Shown piece by piece: positions 1-6,776 of a stretch of 34,565 nt of DNA (positions are counted from its first letter, which is position 1; each line of letters begins with the position of its first letter). Position numbers and translations under genes: made by a program. The stretch is from Oscillospiraceae bacterium (lineage in GTDB: Bacteria > Bacillota > Clostridia > Oscillospirales > Oscillospiraceae), in contig SVKP01000034.1 in NCBI GenBank assembly GCA_015068395.1, positions 1 to 34,565 on the forward strand, read 5' to 3'. The notes under the pieces are model-generated. The model made no database searches, was not told where the DNA came from, and saw only the letters and a list, made by a program, of their open reading frames with translations.

Positions 1-125
1 AGGACGTGGTCTCCGTCGGCGACATGATCTGGGTCAAGTTCATGGAGATCGACGAGAAGGGCCGCTGGAACCTCTCGCGCAAGGATGCGCTGATGGATAT
101 CGAGGCCCAGCAGGCAAAGCAGTAA
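1..125 (+). CDS. pnp: Polyribonucleotide nucleotidyltransferase, C-terminal end (partial)
   Basis: Only the last 40 codons lie in the window; the reading frame is open from base 3 and stops with TAA at 123-125. The peptide (DVVSVGDMIWVKFMEIDEKG, then a RWNLSRKDAL segment) matches the end of an S1 RNA-binding domain, with the typical pattern of a 'V.VGD...VK..EID.KGR..LSRK' strand series. In PNPase the S1 domain closes the protein, and PNPase degrades RNA 3' to 5' phosphorolytically. Other S1 proteins end in a similar way, so the exact gene is inferred from the SRKDAL-type tail. A terminator follows directly, so it ends a transcription unit. Confidence 0.72.
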   Translation, partial: DVVSVGDMIWVKFMEIDEKGRWNLSRKDALMDIEAQQAKQ

Positions 126-135
126 TCTATTCAGA

Positions 136-162
136 GGGGCGGGCAGATGCCTGCCCCTTTTT
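136..162 (+). terminator. Rho-independent terminator after pnp
   Basis: A GGGCAG/CTGCCC stem (141-146 with 151-156), loop ATGC, is followed at once by CCTTTTT. It lies 10 bases after the pnp stop. The ORF track start at 161 for mnmE sits in its T-tract, which argues against that start. Confidence 0.85.
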
Positions 163-184
163 GCATTTTGAAAGGACGGGAGCC

Positions 185-1549
185 ATGGACACCATAGCCG
201 CCATTGCGACGCCGCTCGCGCGCAGCGCGTTCGGCATCATCCGGCTCAGCGGACCCGACGCGCTGAACATTCTCGACAAGCTCTTCAAGCCCGTGAACGG
301 CAGACCGATCTCCGAGGCGCGAGCGCGCAGCATGGTCTACGGCTCGGTGTGCGACGCGGCGGGCCGCGTCATCGACCATCCGCTGGCGGTCTGGTTCGCC
401 GCGGGGAAATCCTACACCGGGGATGTGGACGCCGAGCTCCACTGCCACGGCTCGCCCGTGGTGCTCGGCGAGGTGCTTGCCGCCGCCTTTGCCGCGGGCG
501 CGCGGCAGGCGGAGCCGGGCGAATTCGCGAAGCGCGCGTTTTTGAACGGCAAGCTCGACCTCACCGAGGCGGAGGCGATCGTCGACCTTGTGGACGCGGA
601 GACCGCCGAGGCGGCGCGCAACGCAGCGGGACAGGTCGACGGCGCGCTGCGCCGTCTCGCGGAGGGCGCTTACGACCGGCTGCTGGATATCACGAGCCGC
701 TTTTACGCCGTGGTGGACTACCCCGACGAGGACATTGCCGACGCCGCGCCGGAGGAGGTAGACGCCGCGCTCGCGGAGATCGAGCGCGCGCTTTCCGACC
801 TGCTTGCAACCTACGCGCGGGGCAGGATCGTCAAGTCCGGCGTCGCGACCGCCATCCTCGGCGCGCCGAACGCGGGCAAGTCCTCGCTGCTGAACAGGCT
901 GGTGGGCTTCGACCGCGCCATCGTCACCGATATCGCGGGCACGACGCGGGACACCGTGGAGGAAAAGGCGGTGGTTGGCGGCGTGCTGCTGCGGCTTATC
1001 GACACCGCGGGATTGCGCGAAACCGACGACGCCGTGGAAAAGCTCGGCGTCGAGCGCGCGCGGCGGGCGGCGGCGGACGCGGACCTGATCCTCGCCCTTG
1101 TCGACGGCGCGTCGCGGGCGGGAGAGGCGGAGACGCTGCGCCTCGCGTCGGGCAGCGGCAAGCCGTGGATCCTGGTCGAGACGAAAAGCGACCTCTGCGG
1201 GGCGGATGCCGGCGCAGACCGCGCGCAGGATATCGGCGCGCCGCGCGTCCGGCTCTCCAACGTCACCGGCGCGGGGTACGACGCGCTGGAGGCCGCCGTT
1301 GCGCGGCTGTTCCCAGCGCCTCCGGCGCAGGGCGGCACGCTGCTGACCAACGCGCGGCAGGCGGACGCCGTGACCCGCGCGCTTGCGTCGGTGCGGGAGG
1401 CGCTTGCGGCGCTCCGGGGCGGCATGACGCCGGACGTCGTGCTCACCGAGGCAGAGGCGGCGGCAAACGCGCTGGGCGAGCTGACGGGCCGCACCGCCCG
1501 CGAGGACATGGTCGCGCGCATTTTTGAGCGCTTCTGTGTTGGAAAATAA
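185..1549 (+). CDS. mnmE: tRNA uridine-5-carboxymethylaminomethyl modification GTPase MnmE
   Basis: MnmE works with MnmG to place carboxymethylaminomethyl groups on wobble U34 of tRNAs. It has an N-terminal folate-binding domain (MDTIAAIATP start, residues 1-120), a helical domain, an inserted G domain (about 215-375) and the signature C-terminal FCVGK (Cys-x-Gly-Lys). G-domain motifs are visible: GAPNAGKSS (P-loop), DIAGTTRD (G2), DTAG (G3) and TKSD in place of the usual NKxD (G4), a conservative variant. I chose ATG 185, not 161, because AAAGGACGG lies just upstream and the earlier ATG/TTG falls in the pnp terminator. This gives 454 residues, the normal length. It is transcribed alone between a terminator and the degV promoter region. 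Confidence 0.97.
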   Translation: MDTIAAIATPLARSAFGIIRLSGPDALNILDKLFKPVNGRPISEARARSMVYGSVCDAAGRVIDHPLAVWFAAGKSYTGDVDAELHCHGSPVVLGEVLAAAFAAGARQAEPGEFAKRAFLNGKLDLTEAEAIVDLVDAETAEAARNAAGQVDGALRRLAEGAYDRLLDITSRFYAVVDYPDEDIADAAPEEVDAALAEIERALSDLLATYARGRIVKSGVATAILGAPNAGKSSLLNRLVGFDRAIVTDIAGTTRDTVEEKAVVGGVLLRLIDTAGLRETDDAVEKLGVERARRAAADADLILALVDGASRAGEAETLRLASGSGKPWILVETKSDLCGADAGADRAQDIGAPRVRLSNVTGAGYDALEAAVARLFPAPPAQGGTLLTNARQADAVTRALASVREALAALRGGMTPDVVLTEAEAAANALGELTGRTAREDMVARIFERFCVGK

Positions 1550-1550
1550 C

Positions 1551-1583
1551 TGTCTTTTCTTTTTGACGCCTATGTGTTATGAT
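1551..1583 (+). promoter_or_regulatory. Putative extended -10 promoter for degV-prmA
   Basis: TG-T-TATGAT (TATGAT at 1578-1583 preceded by TG) forms an extended -10 element just after mnmE. The -35 is poor (TTTTCT-like at 1555-1560). A TTGACG at 1563-1568 is too close to pair with it. Confidence 0.4.
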
Positions 1584-1622
1584 AAAAAACAAAGAATAAC
1601 CCGAAAGGAGCTTTCCCCTGCC

Positions 1623-2498
1623 ATGCGCGACTATGTAATTATGACCGACAGCTGCTGCGACCTCTCCGATGCCGAGGTGAAGGAGTGCGAGCTGGTCGTT
1701 CTTCCGCTTACCTTTACCATGGAGGGCGTGACCCGGCGCGACACGCCCGACCACGCCGAAATGACGCTGGAAGCGTTCTATAAGCGCATCCGCGCCGGTG
1801 TGGAGTGCACGACCGCGGCGGTGAACGTGGGCGACTTTGCCGATGCCATGCGCCCGATCGTGGAGTCCGGGCGGGACGTCCTCTGCATTTGCTTTTCCAG
1901 CGCCCTGTCCACCACCTATCAGTCCGCGGTCATCGCGGCGGAGGAGCTGAAGGCGGAGTATCCCGGCGCAAAAATCGTCGTCATCGACTCCCTCTCCGCC
2001 TCGCGCGGACAGGGCATGCTGGTCTGGCACGCGGCGCAGGAGAAGAAAAAGGGCCGCTCCCTCGACGAGGTCGAGGAATGGGTCCGCGAGATGGTGCCCC
2101 ATCAGGACCACTGGTTCACGGTCGCCGACCTCGGCCATCTGCGCCGCGGCGGACGCCTGAACGCGACGAGCGCCGTGGTGGGCACGGTGCTCTCGATCAA
2201 GCCCGTCATGCACTGCGACGGGGAGGGCAAGCTGACGCCCGTGGGCAAGGCGCGCGGGATGAAGCAGGCGCTCACGGAGCTGGTCAACATGATGGGCGAG
2301 CTGGGCACCCGCCCGCTGGAGGACCAGACGGTGTTTATCTGCCACGCCGACGCGCCGGACAGCGTGGAATTTGTCAAGGGGCTTTTGAAGGAGCGCTTCG
2401 GCGTCACCGACGTGCGGGCGGACTTCATCGGGCCGGTCATCGGCTCGCACACGGGCGCGGGCACGCTCGGCCTGTTCTTCTTTGGGCGGGCGCGATGA
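1623..2498 (+). CDS. DegV family fatty-acid-binding protein
   Basis: DegV proteins bind a single fatty acid; the FakB members present it to the kinase FakA for phosphorylation and entry into phospholipid synthesis. The 291-residue product has the family opening (IMTDSCCDLS), the middle VIDSLSASRGQGMLV motif, GGRLN, and the second-lobe segment around HCDGEGKLTPVGKARG. Length is typical (280-290). Start ATG 1623 is preceded by AAAGGAG at 1604-1610. The tracked upstream start at 1524 would overlap mnmE and gives a non-homologous leader. The stop overlaps the prmA start by ATGA, implying translational coupling. No fakA is in the window, so whether this is a true FakB is open. Confidence 0.9.
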   Translation: MRDYVIMTDSCCDLSDAEVKECELVVLPLTFTMEGVTRRDTPDHAEMTLEAFYKRIRAGVECTTAAVNVGDFADAMRPIVESGRDVLCICFSSALSTTYQSAVIAAEELKAEYPGAKIVVIDSLSASRGQGMLVWHAAQEKKKGRSLDEVEEWVREMVPHQDHWFTVADLGHLRRGGRLNATSAVVGTVLSIKPVMHCDGEGKLTPVGKARGMKQALTELVNMMGELGTRPLEDQTVFICHADAPDSVEFVKGLLKERFGVTDVRADFIGPVIGSHTGAGTLGLFFFGRAR

Positions 2499-3448
2499 AG
2501 TGGCTGGAGCTTTCCGTCGACACGACGGAGACGGGCATCGACCCCGTGATCTCTCTGCTCGGCGACTACGGCGTGGATTCGCTGATTATCGACGAGGAGA
2601 ACGATTTTAAGCAGTTCCTCGAAAACAACCGGCAGTATTGGGACTATGTGGACGAGCAGCTTTTGGAGGAAAAGCGCGGCAAGAGCCGCGTGACCTTCTA
2701 TCTGCCCGAGGACGAGGACGGCTGGAGCCGCCTCGGCCAGATCCGCATTGCGCTCTCGGCGATGAAAAAACAGCATCCCGAATACGCGCCCCTGCTTCTG
2801 AGCATGAAAAACGTCGCCGACGAGGACTGGGAGAACAACTGGAAGGCGTTCTACAAGCCCATGGAGATCGGCGAGCGGCTGTTCGTCGTGCCGGAGTGGG
2901 AGCAGGTGCCGGACAACGGGCGCGTGAAGGTCATCCTGAATCCGGGGCTCACCTTCGGCACCGGCAGCCACGCCACGACTCGCCTGTGCCTGACGGTGCT
3001 GGACCGCCTGATCCGGGGCGGGGAGCGGGTGCTGGACCTCGGCTGCGGCAGCGGCATCCTCGCCATCGCAGCGCTGCGGCTCGGCGCGGAGCAGGCGTTT
3101 GCCTGCGACGTCGACCCGACCTGCGTGACCGTCGCAAGCGAGAACGCGGCGCTCAACGGCATCGGCGCCGACCGCTTCACCGTGCGCGCCGGGGACGTGA
3201 CGCAGGACCGGGAGCTGCGGCGCGAATTCGGCGGGGACTACGACGTCATTACGGCGAACATCGTCGCGGACGTCATCATCGCGCTCGCGCCGCGCGTCAG
3301 GCCGCTTTTGAAGCAGGGCGGCGCGTTCCTCTGCTCCGGCGTCATCGACGACCGCGCGGCGGAGGTCCGGGCAAGGCTTGCGGAGGCGGGCTGGAGGATC
3401 GAGGAGGAAAACAGCTCCGAGGGCTGGTTCTCCTTTCTGTGCCGCTGA
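2495..3448 (+). CDS. prmA: Ribosomal protein L11 methyltransferase
   Basis: PrmA is the SAM-dependent enzyme that methylates lysines and the N-terminus of ribosomal protein L11. The 317-residue product begins MKWLELSVDTT, the classic PrmA recognition-domain start. A central NWKAFYKPMEIG segment is followed by the catalytic domain with PGLTFGTGSHATT and VLDLGCGSGILAIAA (motif I). DVDPTCV and TANIVADVI complete the Rossmann signature. Start ATG overlaps the degV stop (ATGA). The ORF track fused it to a non-coding upstream frame beginning at 1805; that part is antisense/shadow to degV. Length is slightly above the usual 290-310. Confidence 0.95.
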   Translation: MKWLELSVDTTETGIDPVISLLGDYGVDSLIIDEENDFKQFLENNRQYWDYVDEQLLEEKRGKSRVTFYLPEDEDGWSRLGQIRIALSAMKKQHPEYAPLLLSMKNVADEDWENNWKAFYKPMEIGERLFVVPEWEQVPDNGRVKVILNPGLTFGTGSHATTRLCLTVLDRLIRGGERVLDLGCGSGILAIAALRLGAEQAFACDVDPTCVTVASENAALNGIGADRFTVRAGDVTQDRELRREFGGDYDVITANIVADVIIALAPRVRPLLKQGGAFLCSGVIDDRAAEVRARLAEAGWRIEEENSSEGWFSFLCR

Positions 3449-3487
3449 GAGAAGAAGAGACATCGCCATCTGAACAAGGAGGAAGCC

Positions 3488-4606
3488 ATGAAGATTCATA
3501 AGCTGTTGAGCGCGGCGCTTGCCGTTTGCCTTGCCCTTGCGCTCGGAAGCACCGCGGCGCCGGCAAAGGCGGGAAGCGCGGCGGGAAACGTCTACTCCAC
3601 GGATATCCGCGCCTTTATCAACGGCGTCGAGGTCCCGTCCTACAACATCGGCGGCAAGACCGCGATCGTTGTGGAGGACGTGCTGCCGCACACCTACAAC
3701 AACGCGCTGCGCACGCTGCTGCTGGGGAGCTTTGACCCCGCGGGGCTGCAAGGCGGCGAAAACAAGCGGGACGGTCAGATCGGGCGCGTCGTCGGGCATA
3801 TTTACGCGACCGACATCAAGACCTACGTCTACACAACGGCGCTGCAGGCGTACAACCTCGGCGGAAAGACCGCCGTCGCCATCGAGGACCTTGGCGGGGA
3901 CCGGGAGTTCAACGATATCGGAGGGCGCTATTTCTGGGACGGCGAGGCGCGCACGATCTCTCTGGAATTCCTCTATGACCGCCCTGCCAGACTCCCCGAG
4001 GGCGTGCTGTACGCCGTCAACCTGAAATCCTACGACGGGACGGTCACGCTGAACCGCAATGTGTTCAACCACGGGACGGTCACGGCGTCCTATGTGTGGC
4101 TCGATCCGCTTACCGAAAGGGTCTCGCCGCTGGTCATGGACGGAAAGTCGCTCGGCTGGTATGTCCACAAGCCGTGTTATGTGTTTGTGCGGGATGAAGA
4201 CGGCGTGAAGCTGGCGACGGACGTCGTCGACTTTGCTTACATCGACCCCGACATCCTTGGCGTCGCCGCGGAGAAGCTGAGCGTTTCGCCGCCGCCGCCC
4301 GCCGAGGTCGTCCGATACTACGAAACGGAGAAGCAGGCGAGGACCCTTCTGCACGCCGAGACGGACAACTGGAATTTCTTCTACATGAGCGGCGCGACAC
4401 CCAGAGGGACCACGGAGTACCTGCTCTACATCACCTCGGACGGCTATTACCACGACTACTCCCTCGACTTTGCTCCGACGGATTATTGGGGCAACATCAC
4501 CTTTACCAACGTGCGCGTTGACCGCGAGGGCGAAAAGGCGTACCTGAGCTGCCATTACAAGGACTATGTGATCGACCTCAGGACCGGTGAGATGACGCAG
4601 AGGTAA
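3488..4606 (+). CDS. Secreted protein with two stalk-type repeats (function unknown)
   Basis: A 372-residue exported protein. Residues 1-28 form a signal peptide (MKIHK, then a hydrophobic LLSAALAVCLALAL core, cleavage near APAKAG). Two repeats follow: YSTDIRAFINGVEVPSYNIG, then GKTAIVVEDV (about 36-67), and YATDIKTYVYTTALQAYNLG, then GKTAVAIEDL (about 109-138). The second ends in YFWDGEARTISLE, which is characteristic of copper-amine-oxidase N-terminal-like 'stalk' domains common on clostridial surfaces. The C-terminal 200 residues are not recognised; a YYHDYSLDFAPTDYWGNITF segment suggests a beta-rich fold. RBS AAGGAGG precedes ATG 3488. It lies 39 bases after prmA, so co-transcription is possible, and a strong terminator follows. 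The function is not assigned. Confidence 0.8.
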   Translation: MKIHKLLSAALAVCLALALGSTAAPAKAGSAAGNVYSTDIRAFINGVEVPSYNIGGKTAIVVEDVLPHTYNNALRTLLLGSFDPAGLQGGENKRDGQIGRVVGHIYATDIKTYVYTTALQAYNLGGKTAVAIEDLGGDREFNDIGGRYFWDGEARTISLEFLYDRPARLPEGVLYAVNLKSYDGTVTLNRNVFNHGTVTASYVWLDPLTERVSPLVMDGKSLGWYVHKPCYVFVRDEDGVKLATDVVDFAYIDPDILGVAAEKLSVSPPPPAEVVRYYETEKQARTLLHAETDNWNFFYMSGATPRGTTEYLLYITSDGYYHDYSLDFAPTDYWGNITFTNVRVDREGEKAYLSCHYKDYVIDLRTGEMTQR

Positions 4607-4614
4607 AAAGGATT

Positions 4615-4651
4615 AAAAAATGCTGTCGGCATGCGTGCCGACAGCATTTTT
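4615..4651. terminator. Bidirectional terminator between convergent genes
   Basis: A perfect 11-bp stem TGCTGTCGGCA/TGCCGACAGCA with loop TGCG is flanked by AAAAAA on the left and TTTTTA on the right. It therefore ends transcripts from both the plus-strand secreted-protein gene and the minus-strand gene at 4675-5130. Confidence 0.93.
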
Positions 4652-4674
4652 ATCAGGATTCGTTTGAGAGCGGA

Positions 4675-5130
4675 TCAGCGCTTGCGCAGCGCGACCTCCG
4701 CCTCGTCGATCATCTTCTGGTTCCGCTCGTTGAGCGCCTCCAGCTCCTCCCCGCTTGCGGCGGCAAGCTCCTTCTCGGAGTAGATGCGGATAAACGAGAC
4801 GGACTTCTTGTCGATCAGGCCCGCGAGGACCTTCAGCTCCGGGAAGCTCAGCTTTTCCAGAACGTCGTTCTCGTCCGCCACGACGATGTTGCAGGTGCAG
4901 GTGGCGGCGTCGAGCATCGCGAGGGCGTAGTTCTTCTGCGCGGTGTCGTAATAATAGCGGTGATAAAGCCCGTCCTCGCCCTTTGTCACCTCCGACACGC
5001 CGACCCAGCCGTCCGCCATCATGGCGTCGTCCAGAGCCGCCATCGGCGGGAGCTGAATGGTAAGGTTCTTGTACGCGATCAGCTTGAGTCCGACCGCGAG
5101 CTCGTCTTTGATGGAATCGATCATGGACAT
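4675..5130 (-). CDS. Hypothetical cytoplasmic protein, 151 aa
   Basis: I do not recognise this family. The product starts MSMIDSIKDELAVGLKLIAY, is acidic to neutral, has no signal peptide or membrane segment and ends in a charged helix (NERNQKMIDEAEVALRKR). A TCTCN segment carries two cysteines separated by one residue, too few for a metal site on their own. Start at 5130 is chosen because AAAGGGGG lies 8 bases upstream; the tracked start at 5166 falls on the -10 region of its promoter. It is a single-gene unit: a near-consensus promoter at 5153-5182 and a bidirectional terminator at 4615-4651 bracket it. That supports a real, well-expressed gene despite no assigned role. Confidence 0.75.
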   Translation of the reverse strand: MSMIDSIKDELAVGLKLIAYKNLTIQLPPMAALDDAMMADGWVGVSEVTKGEDGLYHRYYYDTAQKNYALAMLDAATCTCNIVVADENDVLEKLSFPELKVLAGLIDKKSVSFIRIYSEKELAAASGEELEALNERNQKMIDEAEVALRKR

Positions 5131-5152
5131 ACTCGTTACCCCCTTTGCTGAT

Positions 5153-5182
5153 ATTTTACGGTACAAAGAGCGGGTTTGTCAA
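5153..5182 (-). promoter_or_regulatory. Promoter of the 151-aa hypothetical gene
   Basis: Read on the minus strand: TTGACA, 18-base spacer, TAAAAT. This is a perfect -35 and a 5/6 -10, about 25 bases upstream of the ATG. Confidence 0.85.
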
Positions 5183-5231
5183 GAACGACATGCGCCAAAA
5201 GCGCCAAAACAAGGCAAAAATCCGATTGTGC

Positions 5232-5260
5232 TTGACGCTTGACGGAATACGCGATATGAT
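5232..5260 (+). promoter_or_regulatory. Promoter of the thyX-like gene
   Basis: TTGACG, 17-base spacer, TATGAT. The transcription start would be near 5267. This places the tracked 5145 start of the ThyX ORF upstream of its own promoter and supports ATG 5298. Confidence 0.85.
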
Positions 5261-5276
5261 TGACAGGAATCTGTCA
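5261..5276. promoter_or_regulatory. Perfect palindrome over the thyX transcription start (candidate operator)
   Basis: TGACAG-GAAT-CTGTCA is a perfect 6-bp dyad that begins one base after the -10 hexamer and covers the predicted start site. That is where a repressor would act. As RNA it could also form a small 5' hairpin. Confidence 0.45.
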
Positions 5277-5297
5277 TATATTGTAGGAGATGAGTGC

Positions 5298-6647
5298 ATG
5301 TCGACCGCGAGGATCATCAGCTGCAACCAGTACGGCGAGGCGGTTTGCGCCAGCGCCGCCAGAATCTCAACGACAAAGGGAACCGCGCTGGAGATATTTG
5401 AGAACGCGGACCAGCCGGAGAAGAACCGGAGCCTGATCGGCAAGGTCCTTGCCTCCGGGCACAAGTCGCTGCTTGAGCATGCCGTGTTCACGCTGGCGCT
5501 GGAAAACGTCTCCGTGTTCGTCGAGGAATTTTTCATCGAGTGCCGCCTTGCGTCCTTCACGGTCAAGTCCAGACGCTACGTGGACTTTGGGGCGTCCGGC
5601 TACTATGTCCCGGAGGACCTGCGCGGTCCGGCGCTTGAGAATTACCGGCGCTACATGGAGCAGCTGTTCGACGCCTATCGCTCGCTTTTGGAGTTGGGTG
5701 CGCCGAAGGAGGACGCGCGCTTTCTGCTGCCCTACGCGTTTCACAGCAACTTCTACTGCACGGTGAACGCGCGCGAGCTCGCGCGGATGCTCAACGCAAT
5801 GCTCTCCGGGCGCTGCCGCGACATCCCGGAGCTTCGCGATCTGGCGCGGCAGCTTGTCTCGCAGCTGCGGGAGCTTTTCCCCGCCATGCTCGACGAGCTG
5901 GACGAGTCCGCCCCGGAGGGCGGCGCCGCGCCTGCGGATCTTCCCGACGCGGAGGCTTCGCTGCGCTTCCTCGGCTGTGAGGAGGCGGGGGCGGTGGAGC
6001 TGCTCTCCGCGCCCGCGCATCCGGAGGAGCTGCTGCGCGCCGTGTATCGCTGCGGCGGCGTGCCCTGCCCGGGGGAAATTGACTATCAGAGCCTGCTGCA
6101 CGCGGATAGGCCCCGGGAGCTGGAGCAGCTGCCCTACACCTTCGCGGTCCGCGGCGTCTCCCTCGCCTGCGTCACGCATCTGGTGCGCCACCGCATGCAG
6201 TCGATCCTTGTTCCGCCCATTCAGGCCATGCCCTGCGATCGGATGATCGTCCCCCCGACCGTACAGGCGGAGAAAAAACTGCTGACGCCGTATCGGGACG
6301 CCGCGCAGCGTGCCTTCGATCTCCGCGCCGCGCTTGTGCGCGAGGCGGAGTTGCGGCGGTACGCGTACTATTTTGCGCTCAGCGGCGCGCTGACGGACGT
6401 TGTGACCACGATGAACGCCCGCGAGCTGCTGCACTTCATCCGGCTGCGCAGCTGCAACCGCGCCCAGTGGGAGATCCGCGGCGTCACGCTCCGCCTGCTT
6501 GCCCAGCTGCGCGAGAGCTGGCCCGATCTGTTCCGTCTCGCCGGACCGTCGTGCTACATGGACGGCAAATGCCCGGAGGGCAGGCTTTCCTGCGGGCAGA
6601 TGAACAGCGTGGTCCGGCAGTTCTCCGACGAAGGTCCGGGACGATAA
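5298..6647 (+). CDS. thyX: Flavin-dependent thymidylate synthase-like protein with two ThyX modules
   Basis: ThyX methylates dUMP using FAD, NADPH and methylene-tetrahydrofolate. This 449-residue protein is about twice the usual 220-250 and appears to hold two ThyX-type modules. Module 1 (about 1-200) has HKSLLEH (55-61), SRRYV (91-95) and NARELARML (157-165), but ECRLAS stands where RHRxxS is expected. Module 2 (about 275-430) has LVRHRMQS (295-302), NARELLHFIRLR (373-384) and RAQWEIR (388-394), but lacks the SRY segment. The substrate motifs are therefore split between halves. ATG 5298 follows TAGGAG and a good promoter. No thyA is in the window. It might be active as an internally fused dimer, or be a divergent paralogue; the family assignment is firmer than the activity. 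Confidence 0.85.
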   Translation: MSTARIISCNQYGEAVCASAARISTTKGTALEIFENADQPEKNRSLIGKVLASGHKSLLEHAVFTLALENVSVFVEEFFIECRLASFTVKSRRYVDFGASGYYVPEDLRGPALENYRRYMEQLFDAYRSLLELGAPKEDARFLLPYAFHSNFYCTVNARELARMLNAMLSGRCRDIPELRDLARQLVSQLRELFPAMLDELDESAPEGGAAPADLPDAEASLRFLGCEEAGAVELLSAPAHPEELLRAVYRCGGVPCPGEIDYQSLLHADRPRELEQLPYTFAVRGVSLACVTHLVRHRMQSILVPPIQAMPCDRMIVPPTVQAEKKLLTPYRDAAQRAFDLRAALVREAELRRYAYYFALSGALTDVVTTMNARELLHFIRLRSCNRAQWEIRGVTLRLLAQLRESWPDLFRLAGPSCYMDGKCPEGRLSCGQMNSVVRQFSDEGPGR

Positions 6648-6675
6648 AAAGCCGCGACAAAAAGCGGTGGAATGG

Positions 6676-6729
6676 TTGATTATTCTTTTGCTATGTGATA
6701 TATTGATTTTGTATACGGTATATACGGTA
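6676..6729 (+). promoter_or_regulatory. Promoter and tandem 9-bp repeat upstream of the sensor gene
   Basis: TTGATT, 17-base spacer, TATATT (6676-6704) forms a moderate promoter. Right after it comes TATACGGTA twice in exact tandem (6712-6729), near the expected transcription start. The repeat could be a direct-repeat regulator site. Confidence 0.55.
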
Positions 6730-6776
6730 AGCGGTCCCTGACAATCGAACGCTTTTTATAAGGGAGGAACGCCTCT

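Noticed and set aside
1805-2494. Upstream extension of the prmA ORF
   Set aside because: The arginine-rich peptide is an out-of-frame reading of degV; prmA starts at 2495 with an ATGA overlap.
2102-4555. Minus-strand 817-codon frame
   Set aside because: Antisense to prmA and the secreted protein; long only because of GC bias.
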